Below, in pieces: positions 8,488 through 17,763 of a DNA stretch of 64,000 nt. The position numbers and the translations under genes were made by a program. The notes under the pieces are model-generated. The model saw nothing but the letters and a program-made list of their open reading frames with translations. It ran no database searches and had not been told where the DNA came from. Within the stretch, counting starts at the first letter, position 1. The number at the start of each line of letters is the position of its first letter. The DNA is taken from positions 1 to 64,000 of the forward strand of contig JALOKU010000027.1 of assembly GCA_025456345.1 (NCBI GenBank). The letters are read 5' to 3'. Origin of the DNA: Vicinamibacterales bacterium. Lineage in GTDB: Bacteria; Acidobacteriota; Vicinamibacteria; Vicinamibacterales; JAKQTR01.

Positions 8488-9564
8488 TCAGCCGAGGATC
8501 CGGATGCGGATGCCCCCGATGATGTAGAACGCCCGCTGGTCGGTCCTGCCTTCGCCCAATTGCCGGTCGTCGCCCTTCACGCCAGCCAAGCCGCCCTCGC
8601 CGAAGATCAACGCGCGCTTGCCGGCCGTCACTTCGATGCCGGCCCCTGCGATCCAGCTCCAGCCCTGCGTATAGAGGTTGAAGGTCTGCGTGCCGCCGGG
8701 GAATACGACCGTGGCGTCGTCGATCGTGTAGGTCTGCTCCGTAATGGTCTGCGTGGTCGTCCAGTGGGCACGGCTCCAGGTGGCGCCGCCGAATCCGTAG
8801 GGGCGCACGTACGATAACGGCACGCCGAGCTTGCCGACCATCGTGAACACGTCGGTCTGGAACGTGCTCACGTACTCGTACGCGCTGGTCGCACCCGTCA
8901 GCCGGATGTCGGCGGGCTTCAGCCAGGACGCTTCGACTCCGAGGAACGGCTTCAGCCAGAACGTGGCGCCCGCCGAGAACACCGCCGGTTTGGTGCCGCC
9001 GCTGCATTCTCCGGTGCCGCACACCACGGCGCTGACGCCGGAAAGGCTGGCGATCCCGCCGGCGCCGAACCCGTACAAGCCGCGGCCGGGGGGGTTGACG
9101 GCCCTGGGTGAAGGCGGCTGGTCCACTTCGTCGGTGAGCCACGCGGCCGGCGCCTTGCCCTGCCGGACGAGGACGGACGGCGCAGTCTCCGACACGTTGA
9201 CGACGAGCGTGGTCATCTGGCGCACGACGAATGCGCCCGGCACCTCGCGCCGCGGGCACTGGCCGCCGGGGAATCCCTGCATGCCGGGCTCGATGAGGAT
9301 GACCCGCCGCAGGGTGTCGCAGTACTCGACGAAGACGTAGGCGTCGGCCTCGGTCTTCCCGCCGCGGGCCTCGGGCGTGAGCGCCATCGTCGCCATGCCC
9401 GTGCTGTCGGCCGTGGCCGTTCCGGCCAGGACCGAGTTCACGACGAGTTCGACCGTCCCGCCCGGCGGGGCCTTGGTCACGATGACGGTCTGCGCCGCGG
9501 CGGCGGCGACCACAATCACGTTCAACGCGGCCGCCAGAACCAGCGGCCGCCAGGGTGCCCTCAT
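8488..9564 (-). CDS. Exported outer-membrane beta-barrel protein
   Basis: The protein has 358 residues. A signal peptide (RPLVLAAALNVIVVAAAAAQ) is followed by a ~110-residue beta-rich N-terminal domain with four cysteines (EYCDTLRR, GGQCPRRE and others). The C-terminal half has alternating amphipathic strands with frequent aromatic residues (FWLKPFLGVEASWLKP, YVRPYGFGGATWSRAHW) and a terminal strand FYIIGGIRIRILG, as in OmpA/OmpW-size barrels. ATG 9564 is chosen because GAGGAG lies six bases upstream. The function is unknown; it is probably a small outer-membrane barrel fused to an adhesive or ligand-binding domain. It is divergent from the GH29 gene. Confidence 0.75.
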   Translation of the reverse strand: MRAPWRPLVLAAALNVIVVAAAAAQTVIVTKAPPGGTVELVVNSVLAGTATADSTGMATMALTPEARGGKTEADAYVFVEYCDTLRRVILIEPGMQGFPGGQCPRREVPGAFVVRQMTTLVVNVSETAPSVLVRQGKAPAAWLTDEVDQPPSPRAVNPPGRGLYGFGAGGIASLSGVSAVVCGTGECSGGTKPAVFSAGATFWLKPFLGVEASWLKPADIRLTGATSAYEYVSTFQTDVFTMVGKLGVPLSYVRPYGFGGATWSRAHWTTTQTITEQTYTIDDATVVFPGGTQTFNLYTQGWSWIAGAGIEVTAGKRALIFGEGGLAGVKGDDRQLGEGRTDQRAFYIIGGIRIRILG

Positions 9565-9708
9565 GCCCGGCTCCTCGTAGACGTCACGGCACGCGCGAAA
9601 CGCACGTCTCTCCATGTTACCCCAGACGCGCGTCCGAGCGGTTCCCATCCTGCCTTACAATAACGGCGCCAGGCTGTCCCCATGCCACCAACTCGGATGG
9701 AGGGTCCC

Positions 9709-11091
9709 ATGCGTCACCTGTTTGCCGGCGTGCTCGTGGCTCTTTCGCTCGCGGCCCTGGGAGCCCAGGACCGCGGGCCGGCCCAGTTGCCCGACGAAAC
9801 GGCGGCCCAGAAGGAGGCCCGCCTCGCGTGGTGGACCGACGCGCGCTTCGGCATGTTCATCCACTGGGGCCTCTATGCGCTGCCGGCGCGCCACGAGTGG
9901 GTGAAGAAGTACGAGAGGATCAGCGACGCCGATTACCAGAAGTACTTCGAGCAGTTCAACCCGGATCTCTACGATCCGAAGGCGTGGGCGCGCCGGGCCA
10001 GACAGGCTGGGATGAAGTACGCGGTGATCACCTCGAAGCACCACGAGGGGTTCTGCCTCTTCGACTCGAAGTTCACCGATTACAAGGCCACCAACACCCC
10101 GGCGAAGCGCGATCTCCTCAAGGCCTGGGTCGAGGCGTTCCGCGCCGAAGGGCTGAAAGTCGGGTTCTACTACTCCCTGCTGGACTGGCACCATCCGTCC
10201 TACACCATCGATCGCAATCACCCGCAGAGCCCCGCCAACGACGCCGAATTCGATGCCCTCAACAAGGGGCGCGACATGGCCGTCTACCGCCAGTACCTGA
10301 AGGACCAGGTCCGCGAGTTGCTGACCAGCTACGGCACCATCGACATCATCTGGCTCGACTTCTCGTTCACGGGCGGCGGGCGAGGCAAGAACCGCGACGA
10401 CTGGGACTCGGCCGGCCTGCTCAGGATGGTCCGCCAGCTCCAGCCCGGCATCATCGTCAACGACCGGCTGGATCTGCTCGACGTGCCGGGCGGCTGGGAC
10501 TTCCGCTCGCCCGAGCAGTTCAAGCCGCGCGAATGGGTGACGATGAACGGGCAGCGCGTGCCGTGGGAGACGTGCCAGACGTTTTCCGGGTCGTGGGGCT
10601 ACTTCCGCGACGAGACCAGCTGGAAGAGCCCGGCGCAACTCATCGAGCTCCTGATAGACACGGTCAGCAAGGGCGGCAACCTGCTGATGAACGTGGGCCC
10701 GACCGCGCGCGGCACCTTCGACGAGCGCGCCAAGGACCGCCTCTCGGCCTTCGGGCGCTGGATGCAGCTCAACGGCCCGTCCATCTACGGCGCGACGCAG
10801 GCGCCGGACACGTTCAAGGCGCCGCCGAATTCGCTGCTGACCTACAATCCGAAGACCAACCGGCTCTACGCGCATCTGCTGGCGTGGCCGATGGGCGAGA
10901 TCGTGCTGGAAGGGTACGCCGACAAGGTGAAGTACGCGCAACTGCTGCACGACGCCTCGGAAGTACGGATGAGCGCGCGCAAGTCGACGACGTGGATCAG
11001 CGAGGACAGCCGCGCGGGGGACCTCGTGCTCAGGCTGCCGATCCTGAAGCCCGATGTCGAGGTCCCCGTCGTGGAGCTCATCCTGAAGTGA
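9709..11091 (+). CDS. Exported alpha-L-fucosidase, GH29
   Basis: The protein has 460 residues and a Sec signal peptide (FAGVLVALSLAALGAQ). The GH29 barrel begins with WWTDARFGMFIHWGLYALPA, then YAVITSKHHEGFCLFDSK and FYYSLLDWHHPSY. The catalytic nucleophile is predicted as Asp217 in DIIWLDFSF, the position of the family's nucleophile. The conserved SWGYFRDE...LLIDTVSKGGNLLMNVGP block is also present. It should release terminal alpha-L-fucose from glycans in the periplasm or outside. ATG 9709 is supported by GGAGGG four bases upstream. A second, divergent GH29 gene lies at 37450. Neither has SusC/D neighbours. Confidence 0.95.
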   Translation: MRHLFAGVLVALSLAALGAQDRGPAQLPDETAAQKEARLAWWTDARFGMFIHWGLYALPARHEWVKKYERISDADYQKYFEQFNPDLYDPKAWARRARQAGMKYAVITSKHHEGFCLFDSKFTDYKATNTPAKRDLLKAWVEAFRAEGLKVGFYYSLLDWHHPSYTIDRNHPQSPANDAEFDALNKGRDMAVYRQYLKDQVRELLTSYGTIDIIWLDFSFTGGGRGKNRDDWDSAGLLRMVRQLQPGIIVNDRLDLLDVPGGWDFRSPEQFKPREWVTMNGQRVPWETCQTFSGSWGYFRDETSWKSPAQLIELLIDTVSKGGNLLMNVGPTARGTFDERAKDRLSAFGRWMQLNGPSIYGATQAPDTFKAPPNSLLTYNPKTNRLYAHLLAWPMGEIVLEGYADKVKYAQLLHDASEVRMSARKSTTWISEDSRAGDLVLRLPILKPDVEVPVVELILK

Positions 11092-11276
11092 CGTCCGCCG
11101 GGTCTGGCGCGATCCCCTGCGCGGCGCCCCATCAACGGGCTTGCCGAGGAGGGGGGGCAGAGGCCATACTGAAACGGAACGGATGATGACGCCGCGTCTC
11201 AGGAAAACAGGGCGGAGCCCCGTTGTGGGGATGCCCCAGGCGGGCACGACGTCGACGTAAAGAGGAGATCAGATCG

Positions 11277-12023
11277 ATGAACTGCAAGCGCGTGTGCTTC
11301 GTGGTGGCGGTACTGGCCGCGTGGATGAGCGTGGTCCCGGCCGCCCAGGCCCAGCCATCAGTGATGGACCGCCGGTGGAGCGTTGAGGTGGGCATCGGCT
11401 GGGACAACAGCCTCAGCGGCAACATCAACTCCGGCGCCATCGGCAAGCTCAACAACCAGGTGACGGTCATACTCCCGAACTCCTACCAGGACGTCTACGG
11501 CACCGGCTTCCACCTGAGGTTCGGCGGCGGCGTGCTGCTCGACGAGGTCTCGGAAGTGCACGCGGTGTTCACCTACCAGTCCCTGAAGGCTGACCTGACG
11601 AAGATGGGCGATCTCGGGGTCTCCAATCTCTACGGCCAGTACGACCCGTACCGGAGCTTCGGCCTCGACGTGGGCTTCAGGCGCTATTTCGACGCCGCCC
11701 CGAACGTGCGGCCCTACATCGAGGGAAACATCGGCCTCGGGTTCATCACCGAGATCGACGTCATCCTGTCGGCGCCAACCGCGAACCTCACCGAGCGCGC
11801 GACGGACTTCTACGATCGCACCGCGGCCTTCTCGTTCGGGGGCGCCGCGGGCGTCCTGTGGCAGCTCTCGGACCGCGTCGGGGCGTACAGCCAGATCGGG
11901 CTGCGCTGGATGTCGGGCCTGTCCCCGATCGACGACCTCGCGGGCACCGGCCTCGAGCCGATCAACGACGACAGCGCGCGCTGGACGATGCCGATCGTGG
12001 TCGGCATGCGGGTGCGCTTCTAG
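11277..12023 (+). CDS. Outer-membrane beta-barrel protein, OmpW/OmpA-like size
   Basis: The protein has 248 residues. A signal peptide ends at AAQAQ, followed by an eight-strand-sized barrel: strands such as WSVEVGIGWDNSLSG, GFHLRFGGGVLL, VHAVFTYQSLKA, FGLDVGFRRYF and VRPYIEGNIGLGF, with a C-terminal strand ending in Phe (PIVVGMRVRF), the usual signal for barrel assembly. The start at 11277 is backed by AAAGAGGAG nine bases upstream. The function is unknown; it is likely a surface porin-like or structural barrel. The 185-base gap after the fucosidase suggests its own promoter. Confidence 0.82.
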   Translation: MNCKRVCFVVAVLAAWMSVVPAAQAQPSVMDRRWSVEVGIGWDNSLSGNINSGAIGKLNNQVTVILPNSYQDVYGTGFHLRFGGGVLLDEVSEVHAVFTYQSLKADLTKMGDLGVSNLYGQYDPYRSFGLDVGFRRYFDAAPNVRPYIEGNIGLGFITEIDVILSAPTANLTERATDFYDRTAAFSFGGAAGVLWQLSDRVGAYSQIGLRWMSGLSPIDDLAGTGLEPINDDSARWTMPIVVGMRVRF

Positions 12024-12172
12024 TCCCAGCGTCTCTCTGGTCGGTGACGTTCGCTCCGGCTCACGCAGCCTGAAGCCTGCGGGCGCCATCCCGGCGCATG
12101 GTCAACTCGAGTGAGCGCCGGGTCAGGGGCCCGCGGCGCCGGGGCCGCTTCCCGATTCGACAGGAGATCTCC

Positions 12173-13516
12173 GTGCGCCACGTGCCTTTCCGCCGCGCCA
12201 CCGTCGCGGTCCTGTCGTCCGCCGCGCTCGCCTTCGGCGCGGCCTACGAAGGGCCGCGCACGTTCCAGGCGTCAGAGCTGCTGAAGCCGGAGCAGATCAA
12301 AGGGCCGCACTTCGAAGTGGGGCCCCTCGTGAACACCGAGGGCTACCTCCACCTGTTCAGCATCACGACCGACTTCGGGCCGCTGGAGGCCGAAGGCCGG
12401 AGCCTGCTGCTCATGCGGCTGCTCGAGGTCGACGCGCTCGAGCGCCTCGACGACGTGTCGAAGACCGAAGTGTTCGTGAAAGCGGTCGGCACGTCGATGT
12501 ACAACGTCGGCAAGAACGTGGTGTCGGCGGTGCAGGATCCCAAAGCCACGGCCCAGGGTGTCGGGTCCGGCCTCAAGCGTTTCGGCACGAACCTCGGCCG
12601 GCAGGCGAAGCGGCTGGGCGACCAGGGCGTGGACGCGGCTACGACCGACGAGCAGGAGAAGAAGGCTGCCGAGGAGCGGAAGGCGAAGGGGATTCCGGAG
12701 CCGTCCGCCACCGACAAGGCGGCGGCCGTGGGCACCGGGATGGCGTACTCGGTGTTCGGCGTGAACTCCGCCTCGCGCAGGTGGGCGCAGAAGGTCGGCG
12801 CGGATCCGTACACCACCAATCCCATCCTGAAGAAGGCGCTGGTGGACATCGGCAAGATCGATGCGGCCGGCGGCCTCGCGACGAAGATCATCGTGCCGAT
12901 GCCGTTCATCGTCACCGGGACGGCGACGGTCGGCGACCTGGTCTGGAGCAAGGACCCCGAGGAGCTCAGGAAGATCAACGAGCGGCAGTTGAAGGACATC
13001 GGCGTCACCGGAGACACGATCAAGCGCCTCTACCTGAGCAAGGGGTTCACGCTGACCTTGCACACCCGGCTCGCGTCGAACCTGCGCGAGGTGAACGTGC
13101 CCGGGTGCGGCGACTACGCCGTAACGGCCGCGCAGGTGGACACCGAACGCGAGGCGCTGTTCTTCGTCGAGAGCGCCGAGATGCTGGCGCGATTCCACAA
13201 GACGACGCCGGTGTCGATCGTGCTGAGCGATTCGAGGGCGCTGGTGGCGAAGACCAGGCAGGGACAGGCTGTCATCCTCCTTCCCGTGGACTGGGTGCGC
13301 TGGACCGCGGCCTTCGAGCAGTCACTGGCGGAGATTGAAGCCCGCGCCAGGAAGGAACTCGGCGCGACGGCGTTCGAGATGCGGCTGACTGGCACCATGT
13401 CGGAGGCGGCCAAGGCCGAGATGAAGGCCCGCGGCTGGACCGTGGTCGAGCGCCTGCCGTCGACGGTCGAGGTCGCCCTCGAGCGGGCGAAGGCGGCGAA
13501 GGAGCCGAAGCGGTAG
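12173..13516 (+). CDS. Exported protein of unknown family
   Basis: The protein has 447 residues and I do not recognise the family. GTG 12173 is chosen because CAGGAG is six bases upstream and a hydrophobic signal (ATVAVLSSAALAFGAAYEG) follows. The mature part has an N-terminal alpha/beta region, a central helical segment rich in Lys, Glu and Ala (residues ~150-205) that may be coiled coil, a small hydrophobic patch (IIVPMPFIVTGTATVGDLVW), and a C-terminal alpha/beta region. No catalytic motif stands out. It follows a beta-barrel gene by ~150 bases, so an envelope role is plausible but unproven. Confidence 0.7.
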   Translation: MRHVPFRRATVAVLSSAALAFGAAYEGPRTFQASELLKPEQIKGPHFEVGPLVNTEGYLHLFSITTDFGPLEAEGRSLLLMRLLEVDALERLDDVSKTEVFVKAVGTSMYNVGKNVVSAVQDPKATAQGVGSGLKRFGTNLGRQAKRLGDQGVDAATTDEQEKKAAEERKAKGIPEPSATDKAAAVGTGMAYSVFGVNSASRRWAQKVGADPYTTNPILKKALVDIGKIDAAGGLATKIIVPMPFIVTGTATVGDLVWSKDPEELRKINERQLKDIGVTGDTIKRLYLSKGFTLTLHTRLASNLREVNVPGCGDYAVTAAQVDTEREALFFVESAEMLARFHKTTPVSIVLSDSRALVAKTRQGQAVILLPVDWVRWTAAFEQSLAEIEARARKELGATAFEMRLTGTMSEAAKAEMKARGWTVVERLPSTVEVALERAKAAKEPKR

Positions 13517-13548
13517 CCGAGCGGCGAGCGGGGAGGGCTCCTCACGCG

Positions 13549-13977
13549 ATGGTCGCGACGCACACGATTGATGTCCGGACGAAGGGGCAGGGCGACGTCC
13601 GAGACCTGACGCAGGACGTCGGCCGGGCCGTCGCCACCGCCGCGTGCCACTCAGGCCTCGTCACGGTGTTCGTGAACGGGTCGACGGCGGGCATCACCAC
13701 GATCGAGTTCGAGCCGGGCGCGGTCGGCGACCTCGACCGGGCCTTCGAGCGCATCGCGCCGCGGCGGGGCGAATACGCCCATCACCTGCGCTGGGGCGAC
13801 GACAACGGGTCGAGCCACGTGCGCGCAGCCCTGCTCGGACCGTCACTCACCGTGCCGGTCGCCGGCGGACGGCTCGCGCTTGGCACGTGGCAGCAGATCG
13901 TGCTGGTGGAATTCGACACCGGCCCGCGCGAGCGGCACGTCATCGTCCAGGTGATGGGAGACCGCGGGGACGCCTAG
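13549..13977 (+). CDS. yjbQ: YjbQ family protein (UPF0047, secondary thiamine-phosphate synthase-like)
   Basis: This 142-residue cytosolic protein shows the full family signature: VTVFVNGSTAGITTIEFEPG, then HLRWGDDNGSSHVRAALLGPSLTVPVAGG, then LGTWQQIVLVEFDTGPRERHVIVQV. The conserved Asp, Asn, His and Glu residues of these motifs form a metal or anion site. E. coli YjbQ has weak thiamine-phosphate synthase activity and its physiological role is not settled. Length and motif order match the family exactly. It starts 32 bases after the preceding stop and may be co-transcribed with the unknown exported protein. Confidence 0.93.
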   Translation: MVATHTIDVRTKGQGDVRDLTQDVGRAVATAACHSGLVTVFVNGSTAGITTIEFEPGAVGDLDRAFERIAPRRGEYAHHLRWGDDNGSSHVRAALLGPSLTVPVAGGRLALGTWQQIVLVEFDTGPRERHVIVQVMGDRGDA

Positions 13978-14046
13978 CGTCCCGCGCCGATCCGCCTCGA
14001 CGCCCCGACACCCAGGCTCGGGCGGCCTTCCGACATCCGTCATCGA

Positions 14047-14157
14047 CTATCCAAGGCTGAGGTAGAGCGACAGCCCTAGCATGGTCAGCGACGCCACCAG
14101 CCAGGTCACCTGCTGGAGCGGCGTGAGCGAATCGTCATTCCGCGCGGGTGAGTTCAT
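14047..14157 (-). CDS. 36-residue single-span membrane peptide
   Basis: This short gene encodes 36 residues: a polar N-terminus (MNSPARNDDSLTPLQQ) followed by one hydrophobic span (VTWLVASLTMLGLSLYLSLG). GGAGGGG lies four bases before the ATG, inside the end of the upstream winged-helix gene, whose last 23 bases overlap this frame. That arrangement suggests translational coupling. The good ribosome binding site and the well-shaped membrane segment argue for a real microprotein. Its function is unknown. Confidence 0.5.
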   Translation of the reverse strand: MNSPARNDDSLTPLQQVTWLVASLTMLGLSLYLSLG

Positions 14158-14374
14158 AGAACCCCTCCGGGCATGGCCTGAGCACGTGGCGGTCCGTCAA
14201 CTCGCCGAGCAGCTGCTCGCAGGTCGACGGTTCGATCTGCCACCGGCGGGCGACGTCGGTGATGGTCGCCCGGCGTCCGAACGCGCGGGACCATCCATCG
14301 GCGACGTGCCAGACGAGGGTCTGCCGACGGTCCTCCTTGCGAACCAGTCGAATGCCAGGCGTCGTATTCGTCAT
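14135..14374 (-). CDS. Small winged-helix-like protein
   Basis: The protein has 79 residues. The central part (ATITDVARRWQIEPSTCEQLLGELTDRHVLRPCPEGFYELT) reads as a winged helix: helix-turn-helix followed by a short wing. GGGAGG is seven bases before ATG 14374, so the start is firm. It overlaps the downstream 36-residue membrane peptide. It may be a transcription factor or a small domain that binds a partner; no target is known. Confidence 0.6.
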   Translation of the reverse strand: MTNTTPGIRLVRKEDRRQTLVWHVADGWSRAFGRRATITDVARRWQIEPSTCEQLLGELTDRHVLRPCPEGFYELTRAE

Positions 14375-14479
14375 GGTCTGCCCTCCCGATACCTGGAGCC
14401 TATCGAGCCGGGGTTACGGCGGCGTTTCACCGGTGGGAATTCGGCGTGACGTCCTGCGGCGCCGCGACGCCGGCGCCCC

Positions 14480-15514
14480 TCAGGGCGCAGTCAGCTCGAC
14501 GCCCACGGCGCCGAGCGCGGCCACGACGGATGGATGGACGGGAATCCCGTCGCGCTCGTACTCGTCGCGTGTCCGCCAGCCGCGTTCTCCTGGCAGCAGG
14601 GCGTCGGGGCCCGTTGCGCGCTCGCGCAAGGACGCCGCGAGGCTGTCGACACGCGCACCGAATCGCGCGGGATCACCGAAGGCTCCAACGTCGATGGCCA
14701 CGAAGAGCTTGGATGCGCCGGCGTCGAGGCCTGACGCGTCGGCCTGGGCGATTTCGTGGCTGAGCGGGCTGCCGCCGAGGGCAGCCGTCAGCAGTTCCAT
14801 CATCAGGGCCAGTCCGGCGCCTTTGTGGCCGCCCATCGGGAGCAGGTTCTGCGAGGCCAGAATGGCCGCCGGATCGCTCGTCGGATGGCCGTTCTCATCG
14901 AGTCCCCATCCGAGCGGGACCGTCTCGCCCTCGCGTTGAGCCGCCGCCACGCGGCCAAGCGCGGCCTGGCTCATGGCGATGTCGAGGACGATCGGGTGGC
15001 GGCCCTCGCCGCGGGGCGCCGCGATCGCAAGAGGATTGTTGCCGAGCGCCGGCGCCGACGAGCCCGGCGCCAGCATGTTCGGGATCGCGTTGGTGGTGCA
15101 GAGGCCGATGAATCCCGCGTCGGCTGCCAGGCACGCGTACGCGTGTGCACGGCCCCAGTGCGTCGTCTCGGTGACGAGCGCGGCGCCGATCCCGAACCGG
15201 CTCGCACGCTCCATCGCCGCATGCATGCCCTGGACGCCGAGGTACCGCCCGGGCCCCAGGTCGCCGTCGAGCACGCAGGTGGCCGCCGTCTCGCGGACCA
15301 GGCGGATGTGCGGGTCCGGCCTGGCGTGGCCGGACCGGAAGCCCGCCACGAGGCGGGGCAGCATGAGCATGCCGTGCGACGGCACGCCATGCAGCTCCGC
15401 CTCGGTCATCAGGTCCGCCTCAACGTCGCGGACGTGAGGGGGGACACCCTCGCGGGCAAGGGCGTCGGAGAGGGCGCGACGGATCGTGTCGGGCCGGAAG
15501 CGCTGGTGTGCCAT
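14480..15514 (-). CDS. Ldh/malate dehydrogenase-2 family NAD(P)-dependent oxidoreductase
   Basis: This 344-residue cytosolic enzyme belongs to the malate/L-sulfolactate/ureidoglycolate dehydrogenase family, which is distinct from Rossmann-fold lactate dehydrogenases. Visible family motifs are the catalytic-site TEAELHGVPSHGMLMLPR (His in SHG), TTHWGRAHAYA, GLCTTNAIPNMLAPGSSAPALGNNPLAIAAPR, VLDIAMSQAALGRV and LPMGGHKGAGLALMMELL. It reduces a 2-keto acid to a 2-hydroxy acid; the actual substrate cannot be told. It lies 12 bases downstream of the CE15-TolB gene on the same strand, so the two may act in one sugar-acid pathway. Confidence 0.9.
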   Translation of the reverse strand: MAHQRFRPDTIRRALSDALAREGVPPHVRDVEADLMTEAELHGVPSHGMLMLPRLVAGFRSGHARPDPHIRLVRETAATCVLDGDLGPGRYLGVQGMHAAMERASRFGIGAALVTETTHWGRAHAYACLAADAGFIGLCTTNAIPNMLAPGSSAPALGNNPLAIAAPRGEGRHPIVLDIAMSQAALGRVAAAQREGETVPLGWGLDENGHPTSDPAAILASQNLLPMGGHKGAGLALMMELLTAALGGSPLSHEIAQADASGLDAGASKLFVAIDVGAFGDPARFGARVDSLAASLRERATGPDALLPGERGWRTRDEYERDGIPVHPSVVAALGAVGVELTAP

Positions 15515-15526
15515 GCGGCTCTGCGC

Positions 15527-17641
15527 CTACTCGCTCGGGAGCCGGTAGCTCACGAACGCGAACCGCCGGCCGTCGGGCGACCACGACGGCACGTTGATCG
15601 TGCCCTGGCCGCCGACAAGCCGCGCGACTACCCTGGGCTCGCCGCCGCCAGCCGGCATCATGCGCAGCACGACGTCCTTGTTCGCGGGATGGCCTTCGAC
15701 GGAGCGATCGTAAGAGAGGAAGACCACCTGCGTGCCGTCCGGCGACGGATGCGGAAACCAGTCCGCGTACTCCTCGTTGCGCGTCATCTGCGTCTGGTTC
15801 GCGCCGTCGGGGTCCATCCGCCAGATCTTCATAACGCCGGTGCGCACCGAGTTGAACCAGATGCGCCCATCGGGCGCGTAGTCAGGCCCATCGTCGAGAC
15901 CCGGTGCCGTGGTGAGCCGGCGCTCGTCGCCGCCCTCGACCGGAATCGTGTAGATGTCGTACTCGCCCTCGCGCCGTGCGCAGTAGGCCAGCGTCCGGCC
16001 GTCCGGCGACCAGCCGTGCCAGTACGACGGGCCGTGCGGCGTGACCAGGCGGGGCTGGCCTCCGGCCGCGGCCACGACGTAGATCAGCGAGTCGCGTTCG
16101 GGCGCATGGCTGATGGCGAGCCACGCGCCGTCGGGCGACAGGCCGTGGTCGTTGTTGCAGCGTGTGGCCGTCCCCGTGTCGATGAGCCGCGGTGTCCGAT
16201 TGTCGAGCGGCAACTCGTAGATCCGGCCGCCCTGGTTGAAGAGGAGCGCCTTCCCGTCCCGCGACCAGTTGGGCGCTTCGAGGTGCGCCGGCGCGGACCA
16301 GACGACTTCGCGCGCGCCGGTGGCGACTGTCAGGATCTCCAGGCGGCTTTCGACCCGCAGGAGCTGCGGCCGAGGAGCGGCAGGGACGGCACGACGGAAC
16401 TGCCGCTCCGCGAAGTCGAGGTACTGCTGCCAGTCATACGCCGTGACGTCGTGCTTGCCGGTGCGGACGTGGTAGCGCACCGCGTCGCCAACCGGCTGGT
16501 TCACCGGCGGCATCGTCGCCGTCCCGACTCCGTTCCTGCCGAGCAGTTCGTACACCTCGCTGGCGGCCGCGGCCGCGAGGAACTCGCCTTTCGGGTCGGC
16601 CCAGTGATCCTCTTCGGCGCTGGCGACATACAGGGGCCGCGGTGCGACCAGTGCCAGCAGCATGTGCGAATCGAACGGCATCGCGCCTTCGTGGCCGCCG
16701 TACTGCCTGTAGTTGCGGCAGAACCAGTGGGGGAAGCGGGTGTTGAGATCGGCCACCGTCTCGCCGAACACCCGGCGGCTGATTGCCGCGCCGCCTTCGC
16801 CCGAGTCGTTGGAGATGACGATGCCGAAGCGGGTGTCCATGGCGCCAGCCCACAGCGCCGTCTTGCCCAGCCGCGAGTGGCCGACCAGTGCCATGCGCCC
16901 CGCATCCACGTCCTTGTCGGTCTCCAGGTAGTCCGCAACGCGGCTCAGGCCCCACGCCCATGCCGCGATGGCGCCCCAGTCGCTCGCGTCCGGGGCTTCT
17001 TGGCCGGCCTTCAGGTAGGTTCCCCGAATGCCGTGCTTCACCGCGCCGGCGATATCGGGCTCGACATCTCCGTAGTACATCGTGGCCAGGCCGAAGCCAC
17101 GGTCGAGAACCATGTCCAGCTGCCAGCGGGACGCGGCCGAGCCGCGCGAGGAATCCAGTGCCGGCTGCCGTGCAATCTCGTTCGTTTCCTTGTTCTGGGC
17201 CCATGCTCCCGCGAGCGTGATGCCGGGGTCGGCGCTGACGCTCTGGTTGGGGCTGAAGTCCAGGCCGACGAAGACCGGCACCGGTCCGGTCGCGTTTGCG
17301 GGCAGGTAGAGCAGCACATGGAACGACAGGCCGCGGGCCGTGATGGACACCTGCTTGCGAATCGCCTTTCCGCCGAGCGCCGCCTTGTCGACGGAGTCGA
17401 CGGCGAAGGTGAGGTCTGCGGGCCGTGCCGGGGCCCGGCCGAACATCTGCGACTCGAGGAGCGCGGCAATCTCGGCGCGCCGTTTCGTCCAGTCCGTCGC
17501 GGTGCGCACCGGCGCGCCGTCGTTCATCGCCAGCAACGCGGGCAGCGTGTACGCCGGCACCTTCGCCTCGTCGTAGTTCGTCGCCGGGGCCTGGGCCAGC
17601 GCCACGCATCCCGCCGCGACGACGATCAGGGCCGTCTTCAT
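15527..17641 (-). CDS. Exported CE15-like esterase fused to a TolB/PD40 propeller
   Basis: The protein has 704 residues and a signal peptide ([17 protein letters not shown]). Residues ~30-425 form an alpha/beta hydrolase of the glucuronoyl esterase (CE15) type: nucleophile elbow [11 protein letters not shown] (Ser256), [15 protein letters not shown] with the oxyanion and acid region, and a late [10 protein letters not shown] supplying the catalytic His (~410). Residues ~440-704 form a PD40 beta-propeller ([57 protein letters not shown]). CE15 enzymes cleave lignin-glucuronoxylan esters; the propeller may bind polysaccharide or a partner. The fusion is unusual in my experience. It is divergent from the amidohydrolase gene. 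Confidence 0.88.
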   Translation of the reverse strand: MKTALIVVAAGCVALAQAPATNYDEAKVPAYTLPALLAMNDGAPVRTATDWTKRRAEIAALLESQMFGRAPARPADLTFAVDSVDKAALGGKAIRKQVSITARGLSFHVLLYLPANATGPVPVFVGLDFSPNQSVSADPGITLAGAWAQNKETNEIARQPALDSSRGSAASRWQLDMVLDRGFGLATMYYGDVEPDIAGAVKHGIRGTYLKAGQEAPDASDWGAIAAWAWGLSRVADYLETDKDVDAGRMALVGHSRLGKTALWAGAMDTRFGIVISNDSGEGGAAISRRVFGETVADLNTRFPHWFCRNYRQYGGHEGAMPFDSHMLLALVAPRPLYVASAEEDHWADPKGEFLAAAAASEVYELLGRNGVGTATMPPVNQPVGDAVRYHVRTGKHDVTAYDWQQYLDFAERQFRRAVPAAPRPQLLRVESRLEILTVATGAREVVWSAPAHLEAPNWSRDGKALLFNQGGRIYELPLDNRTPRLIDTGTATRCNNDHGLSPDGAWLAISHAPERDSLIYVVAAAGGQPRLVTPHGPSYWHGWSPDGRTLAYCARREGEYDIYTIPVEGGDERRLTTAPGLDDGPDYAPDGRIWFNSVRTGVMKIWRMDPDGANQTQMTRNEEYADWFPHPSPDGTQVVFLSYDRSVEGHPANKDVVLRMMPAGGGEPRVVARLVGGQGTINVPSWSPDGRRFAFVSYRLPSE

Positions 17642-17763
17642 GAGACCTCCAGGGGCCGCCAGACCATGGGTGATGCCGCGCGCTTTCCGCCAGCCGCGAC
17701 CCGCGCTATTCTACAGCGCAACCAGGCGGCTTCCCCCCGCCCGCCCTGGCGCGGAGGAGACCC

